Assembly (NCBI GenBank): GCA_963665865.2
Contig: CAXXWF010000001.1
Location: 1,426,001 to 1,490,000 of the forward strand
DNA length: 64,000 bases
Direction: 5' to 3'
DNA from: PHAA01 sp963665865
GTDB lineage: Bacteria; Bacillota; Syntrophomonadia; Syntrophomonadales; Syntrophomonadaceae
Both the position numbers and the translations under genes were made by a program. Shown here piece after piece: positions 43,780 through 52,928 of the stretch. The notes below the pieces were generated by a model. The model was given only the letters and a program-made list of their open reading frames with translations, was not told where the DNA came from and searched no databases. Each line of letters starts with the position of its first letter. The first letter of the stretch is position 1.

Positions 43780-45009
43780 ATGAGAGAAGTTGTCATAGTT
43801 GACATGGCCAGGAGCGCTGTGGGAAAGATGGGCGGAACCATTAAGGATGTACGTCCCATTGAATTGCTTTCCCAAGTTGCCACGGCAGTAGTGGAACGTA
43901 ATAAAGCCAAGGTTAAAAAAGACATGTATGATTATGTTATTATGGGTCAGGTTAAACAGAACAGTGAATGTGCCAATATCGCTCGGAATTTGGTGCTGAG
44001 AATTGGTCTGCCGGAAGAGACTCCCGCAACCTGTGTTACCATTGCCTGCGGTTCAGGGCTTCTTTCTATAGAAGAAGGTGCCGAAATGATCAAGAACGGC
44101 TTTGCCGACGTGATACTGGCCGGAGGAGTAGAAGCCATGAGCGGCGGCGAATATTTCTTGAGTTACAAGTCAAATCAAGCCTTCGGTAACAATCCGGTTA
44201 CATTATTTGACGCCATTATAGCGGGCGGACCGGGAGCTGCGCCAGTAGAACGTTACGGCAATATCCCCATGGGGAATACGGCTGAAAATTTGGTGGCAAT
44301 TCATAATATAACCCGTGAGGAACAGGATAAATTTGGTTTCAGGAGCCAGACCCTGGCTCTTAAAGCCATCGCCGCGGGCGACTTCAAAGCTGAGATAATT
44401 CCGATAAAATACAAAAAAGCTGACGGCAGCATAGGTATATTTGATACTGATGAGGGACCCCGTAAGCCTGATATGGAATCCATGACCAAACTTAAACCGG
44501 TCTTCAAGAAAGACGGCGGGTCGGTTACCGCTGCCAATTCTTCCACCAGAAATGACGGAGCCGGGGTAGCTCTGATCATGTCCCGGGAGAAGGCCGACGA
44601 ATTAGGAATCAAACCTCGGGCCAGATTTGTTGCTGCCGGTGTGGCCGGGGTTGACCCCACCATCATGGGCAGAGGTCCAGTACCAGCTACCAAAATAGCT
44701 CTGACTAAAGCTGGTTTGACTCTAAAAGACATGGATGCGGTTGAACTTAATGAAGCATTTGCAGGTCAGTCCCTGGCCGTGTACAGAGAATGGGAAAAAG
44801 ACTGGGGCATCGACAGTGAATGGGAAGATAAACATATAAATCCCTGGGGAGGAGCCATCGCCATCGGTCATCCCTTAGGCGGTAGCGGAGCTATCATTAC
44901 CACTAAGCTTTTATATGGTCTGGAACGCACTGGTGGTAAATATGGCTTATCTACCATGTGCTGCGGCGGTGGTATCGGAGCAGCCGGTATTATCGAAGTA
45001 CTGGATTAA
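43780..45009 (+). CDS. Thiolase (acetyl-CoA C-acyltransferase), active-site complete
   Basis: 409 residues. Cys90 (TIACGSG), His364 (GHPLGGSG) and Cys394/395 (TMCCGGG) are present, with NEAFA. AGGAGG precedes ATG 43780. It is followed 25 bp later by the degenerate thiolase homologue at 45034, so the two may form a complex. It could act on a different 3-oxoacyl-CoA from the thiolase at 40592. Confidence 0.92.
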   Translation: MREVVIVDMARSAVGKMGGTIKDVRPIELLSQVATAVVERNKAKVKKDMYDYVIMGQVKQNSECANIARNLVLRIGLPEETPATCVTIACGSGLLSIEEGAEMIKNGFADVILAGGVEAMSGGEYFLSYKSNQAFGNNPVTLFDAIIAGGPGAAPVERYGNIPMGNTAENLVAIHNITREEQDKFGFRSQTLALKAIAAGDFKAEIIPIKYKKADGSIGIFDTDEGPRKPDMESMTKLKPVFKKDGGSVTAANSSTRNDGAGVALIMSREKADELGIKPRARFVAAGVAGVDPTIMGRGPVPATKIALTKAGLTLKDMDAVELNEAFAGQSLAVYREWEKDWGIDSEWEDKHINPWGGAIAIGHPLGGSGAIITTKLLYGLERTGGKYGLSTMCCGGGIGAAGIIEVLD

Positions 45010-45033
45010 GAGAAGAAAGTGAGGTAATTTGCG

Positions 45034-46221
45034 ATGCAAGAAGTAGTAATTGTCGGTGCGGCTCGAACACCGTTTGGGTTGTATCGTGGCCAATTAGCTG
45101 ACCAGAGATCACAAGATCTGGCAGCCAATTCTATGAAGGAAGCTGTAGCCCGGGCGGGAATCGATTCAGCCAAGCTGGATGCCAGCATATACAGTGAAGC
45201 TATCCAAACCAGTCTGCCCGCCAATGTCGGCAGACATGCCTGGTTGTTGGCCGGCCTAGATGAGAATCCAGCCGGATTTACCATGAACACCCTGTGCGCA
45301 GGGGCGATTCAGACCATGTTCAGCGCTTACAATAAGATTTTAGCCGGTGAGTACCAGGGTTTCCTGACCGGTGGGGTAGGAACCAACAGTCAATCCCCTT
45401 ATTATCTATTCCATCCCCGCTATAATTTTGGACCGCAGAGCATGTGTTTCCATGACCAGAAGGTAGAGATACAGACTAACGCCCAGCCAGTCGATCAATA
45501 TGGTGAACTTACCTTTGTAGATCTGGCTGATATAATTGCCAGCAATAATGGCTTGAGCCGTCTGCAATTGGATGAATACACGATAGCCAGCAAGGCTAAA
45601 GCAGCCGCTGCCTTCAAGAATGGGGCTTTCAAAGATGCTATTGTACCTATCGTTAAAAAGGTTAAGAAGGCCGAGGTAACCGTTGATGCCGATGAGGCAA
45701 TTGCGAAAACTCCCAGCCTGGAAGAACTGCTGGCGCTGCCAGCAGTCAATTGCTGCGGCAATGCCACCGAGGGCAATACTGCTGCTATGGCAGACGGAGC
45801 GGCCAGCATCATAATGCTGTCGGCGGACAAAGCTAAAGAACTGGGGGCCACTGCTCTGGCTAAGGTTGCCGGTTTCGGCATTGCCGCCGGTAATCCTACC
45901 CTGATTGAAAGAACTACGGTTAAATCCATAGAAAAAGCCCTGAAGTTTGCCGGGATCAGCTTGGGCGATGTTGATTACATTGACCTTAATGAACCTTCAG
46001 CCGCTTATGCCCTGGCGGTCAGCAACCTGCTGGGTGCGGACGCAGCCAGCAAGATAAATGTCGATGGCGGCAGTCTGGCCTTTGGTAATGCCGGGGCAGC
46101 AACTGGCGGCGCCATGGTAGTCAATATGGTTTATCGTCTGCAACGTACCGGAGCCAAGATTGGTTTGGTTAATGTGGGAGCCCTTGGAGGACAATCACTG
46201 TCGATAATAATTAAGAAGTAA
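45034..46221 (+). CDS. Degenerate thiolase-family protein lacking the His and second Cys of the active site
   Basis: 395 residues with full-length thiolase fold and the acyl-accepting Cys88 (MNTLCAGA). The usual GHPLG motif is replaced by FGNAGAATGG (Asn352 at the His position) and the C-terminal CxGGG by VGALGGQ (Gly382 at the Cys position); NEAFA is NEPSA. Without these, normal Claisen condensation or thiolysis is not expected. The frame is intact and gene spacing tight (25 bp after an intact thiolase), so it is probably expressed as a partner subunit or has a changed chemistry. Confidence 0.85.
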   Translation: MQEVVIVGAARTPFGLYRGQLADQRSQDLAANSMKEAVARAGIDSAKLDASIYSEAIQTSLPANVGRHAWLLAGLDENPAGFTMNTLCAGAIQTMFSAYNKILAGEYQGFLTGGVGTNSQSPYYLFHPRYNFGPQSMCFHDQKVEIQTNAQPVDQYGELTFVDLADIIASNNGLSRLQLDEYTIASKAKAAAAFKNGAFKDAIVPIVKKVKKAEVTVDADEAIAKTPSLEELLALPAVNCCGNATEGNTAAMADGAASIIMLSADKAKELGATALAKVAGFGIAAGNPTLIERTTVKSIEKALKFAGISLGDVDYIDLNEPSAAYALAVSNLLGADAASKINVDGGSLAFGNAGAATGGAMVVNMVYRLQRTGAKIGLVNVGALGGQSLSIIIKK

Positions 46222-46249
46222 ATATTCCAATCATAATAATGGGCAGGGT

Positions 46250-46271
46250 GAGGGTGATCGCCGTCACCCTC
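46250..46271 (+). terminator. Terminator after the thiolase genes
   Basis: GAGGGTGA (46250-46257) pairs with TCACCCTC (46264-46271), followed by an AT-rich stretch with short T runs (CAATTTATTT). Confidence 0.6.
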
Positions 46272-46333
46272 CTATCAATTTATTTAAAACCAAACCCGCA
46301 CGGGTTAGATATTTTGGAGTGGGAGGTGACTGT

Positions 46334-46567
46334 GTGGATACAATTCAAATACTTGAAAGACTTGTTAGTATAAAAAATAATGCTCAGGAAAGAGCCAGAA
46401 AAGAAGCAGAGCAATATTCTGGACCTAAACAGGAGATGAAAGCATTTATTCTCGAAAATGGAATTGAGCAACTAATTATAGAAATCCAAAACTGCATTTT
46501 GGCAGAATACCGAACCGATAAAAAAGTCACCTTTTATAAAAGAAATGTTTCATCTCAGGCAAGTTGA
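46334..46567 (+). CDS. Small uncharacterised protein
   Basis: 77 residues from GTG 46334; the frame opens earlier at 46319, but that start overlaps the GGGAGGTG ribosome site. Mostly helical and charged (DTIQILERLVSIKNNAQERA, LIIEIQNCILAEYRTDKKVT). I do not recognise it. It lies after the terminator of the thiolase genes and before a hotdog thioesterase, possibly with them as a short operon. Confidence 0.5.
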   Translation: MDTIQILERLVSIKNNAQERARKEAEQYSGPKQEMKAFILENGIEQLIIEIQNCILAEYRTDKKVTFYKRNVSSQAS

Positions 46568-46722
46568 TAATCCTGATTATTAAATAGGTTGGATTGGGCG
46601 TGCAGGAAGCACCTAATTAAATATATTTAAGATGATTATTGCTTAACATACGACCCGTATTTGGAACAGATTTGGATTGCGGCAAGCAATATGGCTACGG
46701 GTACGAAGGGAGTAATAGAAGT

Positions 46723-47118
46723 ATGTTAACTTCATTAAAGGATATTCAGAATCTAGCTGACCGAATTCCTATCAATCAATACCTGCATCTTCAGATCCTG
46801 GAGACTGGAGAAGGTTACGCTAAAATTAGGATGCCATACAATCCTGTTTTTACAACTCTATGTAATTCTGCTCACAGCGGAGTTTTGATGACTCTAGCTG
46901 ATGTAACTTTTTTTATGGCTATGGCAACAATAAATGGCCTGGACATTTCAACTAGTGTTTTGATAAAAGATATAACAACCAGCTTTCTGAGCCCTAGTCG
47001 GGAAAGTGAGCTATATGCGGAAGGAAGGGTCATAGACAGCGAAAGAGGAGAAGTAAATATTATTAATACTACCGATAAGCTTATATCACATTCAATCATA
47101 ACGTACTTGAATAAATAA
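46723..47118 (+). CDS. PaaI-type hotdog-fold thioesterase
   Basis: 131 residues from ATG 46723 (GAAGGGAG about 10 bases upstream); an earlier start at 46639 has no site. Hotdog signature HSGVLMTLADVTFFMAMA and a later TTSFLSPS strand fit the PaaI/YigI branch, in which an acid in the long helix (the Asp of ADV) activates water. It would hydrolyse an acyl-CoA, perhaps to relieve CoA sequestration. Confidence 0.8.
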   Translation: MLTSLKDIQNLADRIPINQYLHLQILETGEGYAKIRMPYNPVFTTLCNSAHSGVLMTLADVTFFMAMATINGLDISTSVLIKDITTSFLSPSRESELYAEGRVIDSERGEVNIINTTDKLISHSIITYLNK

Positions 47119-47392
47119 ATATAATACTCCTCTGAAACAACCCCCCTGGTATTAGGATTTAGTGCGAGCTTGGTTTTGCAGTATTTGGCTGCATTTATAA
47201 AGTCGCTCTAATTCTTGCGCCAGGTTTTTTACTATTTAACATGATTAAGATGCGAATATTGTAAGCTTTTATGAAAGAGGGTAAGATATAAAGAAGCAGT
47301 TTTTATATGAAAGTGAAGTAAATATGGTATAACTATAAAGAAATCGTCATTAATTGCCGTTTCACCCGAGTTATTTATGAGGAGGACTATTA

Positions 47393-49516
47393 ATGGAATC
47401 AGTTAAAGATATTCACCCCCCCAGCGGTTCATTAATATTAGTTAAAGACATAATGAATAAAGAATTAGAAATGATTAATTTCGGCCAATCAATAAGAACA
47501 GCGGTTGGCATATTAAGTAAATATAAGCTTGATGTAGTGCCAGTGGTTGGTGATAATGGAGTACTGCTTGGCGTTTTGCCCAGCCGCAGACTGTTCAGAG
47601 CATTGTTAGAGGGGCATGGTCTGGATGACCTTTGTGATTCTTACATCGTGAAAAATCCGACTTATATTAGCTCATCATTAACTTATGATGAACTTTCACT
47701 TGTAATGAGGGTGAACAAAAGCAAGGTAGGAAATGTACCAGTTGTAGATGATCAAGGAAAAGTGGTTGGTATTGCGGGCAACAAAGAGTATTCGAAAACT
47801 GGTATGAGCGTCATTGCTAAATCCTATGCCCTGCTGGAGTCAATTTTCCAAGCCATGCAAGAGGGCATAATAACAATTGACAAAAGCGGTTACATTCTGC
47901 GGGCTAATCAATCAATACACAAAATGTTTGGGATCAATATTAAAGATATCCAAGGAAAGCACCTAAATGATGTTTTCCCAGAAATATTATATAATGGAAT
48001 AATACGCAGGGTAGGAGTAAGAGTATCTATAAAATCGGTGTCTGTGATAGTTAATCAGGTACCGATAATGGAGAACCAAGAGCTCATTGGTATGAATATT
48101 GTTATTTCTGACATATCTGAACTGGAAGAAATTGCTCATGAACTGCAAATAGTTAGGAATTTACAGACAACCCTAAGCGGAGTTCTCAGTTCTTCTTCTG
48201 ACGGCGTTTTCGTTACGGATAGATTCGGTTCAGTACAATATATTAATGAAATGGCCAGTAAGTTACTGGGAGATGATTTGGATGTAATTGCGGGCAAGTC
48301 GATAGAAGAATTCTTGCGTACTAGCAGTGTGGCTCAAGTAGCAAAGACTGGCATAGCTGAAGTCGACGTATGCCACATCAATGGTAAGAATTGTATTGTT
48401 TCGAATGTTCCTATTAAACCTGAAAATAGTAGCGATAACCAACCAATTGGCGTTGTTAGCACGGTTTATCTTGACGACAATAAGCTTACCGAGGAAATAA
48501 CCAGGAAATGGTTTTCGTTGCGGCAACAAGTTCAATATTATCGGGGCGAACTGGAAAAACAAGGTATCAATGAAATGAACAATTTTACGCATATAGTAAG
48601 TGAAAATGATGAGTTTATGCAAATTAAGAAAGAAGCCCAAAAAATAGCCAAGAGTACTTCCACCGTCCTTATGACGGGGGAAAGCGGAGTCGGCAAAGAT
48701 ATGTTTGCGCGGGCCATTCATGCTGCCAGTCCCCGAGCGCGGAGGCCGTTTGTTAAAGTAAATTGTGTGGCTATACCTGAGACGCTTTTCGAATCTGAGC
48801 TGTTCGGATACGCTCCCGGGTCGTTTACAGGAGCTGCCAAGAAAGGGAAAACGGGTTATTTTGAGCAGGCTCATCAAGGCACAATATTTCTTGACGAGAT
48901 TGGTGATATGCCACTTTCCATACAAGTGAAAATACTACAAGTATTGCAAGAAAAACAGTTTACGCGGGTCGGCGGAGTAAGTCCTCAGAAGGTTGATGTG
49001 AGGATAATTGCTGCTACCAATCGCAATCTGCGGGAGGCCATAGCCAAAGGAACCTTCAGGGACGATCTTTACTACCGCCTAAACGTAATCGAGTTGTATC
49101 TGCCTCCACTTAGAGTACGGTCTGAAGATATACTCCCATTGGCCGAAACATTTATTGAGAAATACAACGCCATACTGGGTACAAAGGTATCAGGTATGAG
49201 CAAGCGGGTAAGAGAGGCTCTCCAACAGTATGCATGGCCGGGAAATATTCGCGAACTGGAAAACGCCGTTGAAAGAGCTGCAAATTACGTTTGGGAGGGA
49301 GAAATAGATCTAGAACATCTTCCAATTCACATCTTAAACTCTGAAAAAGACATCGATGAACCTTCTTCTTACAAAATGGCCTTGAATGATGTCAATAAGG
49401 AAATAATACAGGAAGCCCTGAGAAAGGCCAAAGGAAATAAAAGTGCAGCCGCAAGAATACTTAAGATAAGTCGGTCAGCGTTTTACGAAAAACTAGCTAA
49501 ATATGGAATTAATTAA
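47393..49516 (+). CDS. Sigma-54-dependent transcriptional activator with CBS and PAS sensor domains
   Basis: 707 residues. Domain order: two CBS repeats (about 15-135: VKDIMNKEL, then VPVVDDQGKVVGIA), two PAS domains (about 150-265 and 275-365), AAA+ domain (about 400-635) with Walker A GESGVGKD, the sigma-54 contact loop GSFTGA (GAFTGA variant) and Walker B IFLDEIGDM, then a Fis-type HTH (NKSAAARILKISRSAFYEKL). It activates sigma-54 promoters, several of which are seen in this window. CBS domains usually bind adenine nucleotides or S-adenosyl compounds, so energy state may be sensed. It lies at the end of the operon it may control. Confidence 0.95.
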   Translation: MESVKDIHPPSGSLILVKDIMNKELEMINFGQSIRTAVGILSKYKLDVVPVVGDNGVLLGVLPSRRLFRALLEGHGLDDLCDSYIVKNPTYISSSLTYDELSLVMRVNKSKVGNVPVVDDQGKVVGIAGNKEYSKTGMSVIAKSYALLESIFQAMQEGIITIDKSGYILRANQSIHKMFGINIKDIQGKHLNDVFPEILYNGIIRRVGVRVSIKSVSVIVNQVPIMENQELIGMNIVISDISELEEIAHELQIVRNLQTTLSGVLSSSSDGVFVTDRFGSVQYINEMASKLLGDDLDVIAGKSIEEFLRTSSVAQVAKTGIAEVDVCHINGKNCIVSNVPIKPENSSDNQPIGVVSTVYLDDNKLTEEITRKWFSLRQQVQYYRGELEKQGINEMNNFTHIVSENDEFMQIKKEAQKIAKSTSTVLMTGESGVGKDMFARAIHAASPRARRPFVKVNCVAIPETLFESELFGYAPGSFTGAAKKGKTGYFEQAHQGTIFLDEIGDMPLSIQVKILQVLQEKQFTRVGGVSPQKVDVRIIAATNRNLREAIAKGTFRDDLYYRLNVIELYLPPLRVRSEDILPLAETFIEKYNAILGTKVSGMSKRVREALQQYAWPGNIRELENAVERAANYVWEGEIDLEHLPIHILNSEKDIDEPSSYKMALNDVNKEIIQEALRKAKGNKSAAARILKISRSAFYEKLAKYGIN

Positions 49517-49647
49517 TATAGATTTCATAAGAAATGATTGTAATGAAAGACGTTGCATGCAAACTAGAGAGCCTATGAGCCAATCTTCTGTCCGTAGCCG
49601 ATTACTCTATAATCTAGTTAATCTTACCCTTGCTTTTAATCCTCCTT

Positions 49648-49690
49648 GTAAAGATGACTAAGGAGATAACATCCTTAGCCAGTTCTTTAC
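49648..49690. terminator. Bidirectional terminator between convergent genes
   Basis: GTAAAGATGACTAAGGA (49648-49664) pairs imperfectly with TCCTTAGCCAGTTCTTTAC (49672-49690), between the activator gene (plus) and the CaiB-family gene (minus). Confidence 0.55.
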
Positions 49691-49702
49691 ATGCCGATTC
49701 TC

Positions 49703-50881
49703 CTATATCACACCGGTTATCTTGAGTAACTCAATTTCCTTTGCTGTATAACCCGCAGATGTCAGTACTTCTGCAGTATGTTCTCCTGGTTCAGGGAAAG
49801 TCAATTTGACCTGTCCCGGACTTGCAGATAATTTAACAGGTAAGCCAGCCCAAACCATGTCTTTTCCTGAACCTTTAAAATTGCTCAGTTTAATGATCAT
49901 ATCCCGGGCCACCACTTGAGGGTGTTCACACATCTCATCCACTTCCAGCACCGGAGTAAAACAAATATTCGCATCATTGAAAATATCCATCCACTCCGCT
50001 TGACTCTTCTGCTTTATGCGGGTATTGATGTTCTCAATCATTTGCTCCTGCATTTCAGGTCTTCTTTGCGTGGTTATATACTCGGGAAGACCTATACGCA
50101 AGCAAAACTCTTCCCAGAACTTGGGTTCTGAAGCCCCAACGCTAACATATCTGCTATCACTTGTCTCGTAGATTTGGAAAAATGCATAGCCCCCGGTTAT
50201 TAACTCTTTCCCTCTCCGGGGCAGCCTCCCCCAGCCCGACCATTCCGCTAGCGTAAAAGCGAGAAGACTAATTGTACCATCCAGCATGGAAACATCGCAA
50301 AACTGACCCTGTCCTGTTTGTTGTCGATGAATAAGAGCTATAAGAATGGCTATAACAGCATATAGGGAACCGCCAGCTGTACCAGCAAGTTGGACTGGGG
50401 ACATTCCAGGGGCACCATCACTTGTCCCGGTTAAGCCAGTCACTCCTGCCATACTTAGAATATTTATGTCATGTGCTGCAAAGCCGCGCCATGGGCCTGT
50501 AGAGCCAAAGCCATTAAGAGCACAATATATAATTCCCTGGTTGATATTCTTGAGTGCATTATAATCCAATCCCAATTTTTCCATAACTCCAGGACGGAAA
50601 CCATCTACCACCACGTCACTACTGGCTACTAATCTTTTAAAAGCAGATTTACCTTCCTCGCGTTTCAGGTCCAAAGTAATGCTTTTCTTATTTCTATTAA
50701 CCGCATAGAACCTCGCACTCCGTTCGCCGATAAGAGGAGTTGTCCATCGTCCCTGATCACCGCCTTTATTCTCAATTTTAATGATTTCGGCGCCGAAATC
50801 AGCTAACAATTGGGTACAAAATAGCCCCGGGAGCGTTCTGGATAAATCCAATATTTTAATACCTTCCAAAGGTAAGGGCAT
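49703..50881 (-). CDS. CaiB/BaiF family CoA-transferase or alpha-methylacyl-CoA racemase
   Basis: 392 residues from ATG 50881 (GGGAGG 9 bases upstream). Family III fold: LDLSRTLPGLFCTQLLADFGAEIIKIE, VDGFRPGVMEKLGL. The segment GFAAHDINILSMAG has His137-Asp138. Asp is the acyl-accepting residue in transferases, and the His-Asp pair with DIN recalls alpha-methylacyl-CoA racemase (GHDINY). Racemase activity on a 2-methylacyl-CoA would suit branched-chain or methylsuccinate metabolism; transferase activity is the alternative. It is transcribed from a sigma-54 promoter divergent from a crotonase. Confidence 0.85.
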   Translation of the reverse strand: MPLPLEGIKILDLSRTLPGLFCTQLLADFGAEIIKIENKGGDQGRWTTPLIGERSARFYAVNRNKKSITLDLKREEGKSAFKRLVASSDVVVDGFRPGVMEKLGLDYNALKNINQGIIYCALNGFGSTGPWRGFAAHDINILSMAGVTGLTGTSDGAPGMSPVQLAGTAGGSLYAVIAILIALIHRQQTGQGQFCDVSMLDGTISLLAFTLAEWSGWGRLPRRGKELITGGYAFFQIYETSDSRYVSVGASEPKFWEEFCLRIGLPEYITTQRRPEMQEQMIENINTRIKQKSQAEWMDIFNDANICFTPVLEVDEMCEHPQVVARDMIIKLSNFKGSGKDMVWAGLPVKLSASPGQVKLTFPEPGEHTAEVLTSAGYTAKEIELLKITGVI

Positions 50882-50994
50882 TGCGTGATTCCTCCCATCA
50901 AATTGAACTGACAAATTGGTTGATACTTAGGGCTATCTAGCTATATATTCTATAGGCTGAGCTACCTAGGTTCATTATTTTCAAACTATAATTA

Positions 50995-51010
50995 TGCAAG
51001 TTTTGTGCCA
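50995..51010 (-). promoter_or_regulatory. Sigma-54 promoter for the CaiB-family gene
   Basis: Minus strand TGGCAC-AAAAC-TTGCA, exact consensus and spacing, 114 bp before the start. Confidence 0.82.
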
Positions 51011-51084
51011 TTGATATAAACTGGTGTCGGCAGAAACTGCAAACTAATCAATCATATTCTTAAAGTTTAATTAAGCGGCGTTCT

Positions 51085-51100
51085 AGGCATAATTATTGCA
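51085..51100 (+). promoter_or_regulatory. Sigma-54 promoter for the crotonase at 51185
   Basis: AGGCAT-AATTA-TTGCA, one mismatch in the -24 element, GG-N10-GC spacing kept, 85 bp before the start. It is divergent from 50995-51010. Confidence 0.7.
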
Positions 51101-51184
51101 ATATTATAGCGAGAACCCTCCTGTTTAAAAAGACAGAGGGCATATTAGAGAATAGGTGTTCAAAAGTTAGAAGGAGGGAAAGAA

Positions 51185-51979
51185 ATGAATTACAGAGAGA
51201 AGAAATACGACACTGTTCTATTAACCATTGAAGACAATATAGCCATTATCCAATTTAACCGACCCGAGGCCATGAATGCTCTAAACCGGCAAATGAGTGA
51301 TGAAAGAAATGAAATACTAGCTGGAATTGCCAGTGATCCAGAAATAAAAGCTGTGATAATAACAGGTGGTGAAAAAGTTTTTTGCGCAGGAGGCGATCTG
51401 GTTTCTTTTTCTAAATTCGGTGTCGTTGAAGCTAGAGAACATTCCCAAAGAATTTTGGCTGGACAACGTCTGCTAGCAGAGTTAGCCAAGCCGACCATTG
51501 CTGCCGTAGCTGGTTTTGCGTTGGGTGGGGGCATGGAAGCTGTCCTGCAGTGTGATCTAAGGATAGCAGCGGAAAATGCCAAGTTTGGGCAGCCCGAAAT
51601 AAATGTAGGGATTTTTCCTGGAGCTGGTGCCACCCAGCGGTTGGTACAGAATACATCCATCTGTAAAACCAAAGAAATAATCTTTTTTGGAGAAATGATG
51701 GATGCCCCAACTGCTCTAGAGCTGGGCATAATCAACAAGGTTGTGCCGCTCCCGGAACTCATGGATACCGCCAGAAAATGGGCCAAGAAGCTTGCCGCCA
51801 AACCTCCGGTTGCATTGCGGGTGGCCAAAGCGGCTATAAATACAGCCTGGAGTTGTGATTTAGAGACAGGTATAAAGATGGAAGCGGATGGTTGGAGCCT
51901 GTTGTACGGAACCGAAGATCAAAAAGAAGGAATGAATGCTTTCCTGGAAAAGCGCAAGCCAAGCTTTAGCGGTAAATAA
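51185..51979 (+). CDS. Enoyl-CoA hydratase (crotonase), MSYR-type paralogue 3
   Basis: 264 residues, AGGAGG before ATG 51185. Oxyanion CAGGDLVSF; glutamates in GGGMEAVLQ and FGQPEINVG. Highly similar to the paralogues at 37928 and 42941. It has its own sigma-54 promoter and terminator, so it is a single-gene unit divergent from the racemase/CoA-transferase. Presumably the same hydration step in a different branch of the pathway. Confidence 0.9.
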   Translation: MNYREKKYDTVLLTIEDNIAIIQFNRPEAMNALNRQMSDERNEILAGIASDPEIKAVIITGGEKVFCAGGDLVSFSKFGVVEAREHSQRILAGQRLLAELAKPTIAAVAGFALGGGMEAVLQCDLRIAAENAKFGQPEINVGIFPGAGATQRLVQNTSICKTKEIIFFGEMMDAPTALELGIINKVVPLPELMDTARKWAKKLAAKPPVALRVAKAAINTAWSCDLETGIKMEADGWSLLYGTEDQKEGMNAFLEKRKPSFSGK

Positions 51980-52011
51980 CATAAACCCCTGTGTCTTATG
52001 AAGGTTTATGT
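51979..52011 (+). terminator. Terminator after crotonase 3
   Basis: ACATAAACC (51979-51987) pairs with GGTTTATGT (52003-52011), followed by AACTCATTTTG. Confidence 0.5.
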
Positions 52012-52205
52012 AACTCATTTTGTTCTTAATGGCTCAATGCCTCATCATCCATCAAATTAATTGGAACCGAACCCGAGATTCATCCGCTTCTAATAAATTT
52101 TGTTCAGGACTGAAAATGTGTCTTTGGCAGGTCACATTTTTTTCACCTACCATACACCAAATCCATAATTTGTCCCCTTCTGTACTGTTACATTTGACAT
52201 GTTAG

Positions 52206-52221
52206 TGGCATGATAATTGCA
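52206..52221 (+). promoter_or_regulatory. Sigma-54 promoter upstream of the DASS transporter locus
   Basis: TGGCAT-GATAA-TTGCA, exact consensus. It lies 708 bp before the intact transporter; the DNA between contains a decayed paralogue, so the promoter may originally have belonged to that. A half-site CATACACC lies at 52151. Confidence 0.8.
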
Positions 52222-52495
52222 TTAATAATAGACGCGTGAACCAGTATATTATGGAAATTGGCAGGAGGTGATTTTTTTCGAGGATCTTAAAAGTTGAAGT
52301 TAGTGAAAAAATAGGGGATTTCACCAAAAAAAGACATTCACTGGGAAAGCGGTTAATAGTTTTCATGGTAGGTAAATGGATATCACTCTTTAGAACGGAT
52401 GAAACCAACAAAGGTAATGTATTATGACTAATGCGCGAAACTCATGGCAAACCTTGCATTTTCGGGCGAAGCATGCTGATTATTGGTGGAGGAGT

Positions 52496-52606
52496 GGACT
52501 ATTAAATAGGAAATCTTTATTTCTAATGAGCAAGTTTCCCCCAACATCAAAGGGACAGACTTCGTTTTGCTTTTTGCAGGAAATGGAACACGGTACATGC
52601 TTTTGA
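52496..52606 (+). pseudogene. Fragment of a DASS-family transporter
   Basis: The plus frame reads GLLNRKSLFLMSKFPPTSKG, matching GLLNRVALLVMSKFPPSFKG of the intact transporter at 52929. The flanking DNA has lost the frame. It is interpreted as the remains of a tandem paralogue. Confidence 0.6.
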
Positions 52607-52928
52607 GGTCTTTGATCATGCCGACTTTGGGCGGGGAATAGGCTGGGACCCGGTTATTTTAATTGCATTATAATTAACAATCCCAACTGTTCTTCCAGCC
52701 TTACCAATTGATAAATGGACGGCCAGTACACTTGGGCCCTCTATTACACCTTTGCTTCCAATATACCTTTATTATTAACCAAGGATCAAAACGACTGGCA
52801 AGTAAAGCCATATAGTATCTTTAGTTTTTACTTCATTAATGTTTCAACCCAAAAGTGACTCTAACACCAGTAACAAAAGTCAGAAAAATAGAGATGCCAG
52901 TAGAGAAAGATTTGATAGGAGGATGACA

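Larger units (their letters stand above)
52012..52928. other. 917-bp region with a sigma-54 promoter and decayed transporter DNA
   Basis: Contains the sigma-54 site at 52206, a strong orphan ribosome site (GGAGGTG near 52263), and degenerate DASS-transporter-like sequence (see 52496-52606). No intact gene. Confidence 0.5.
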
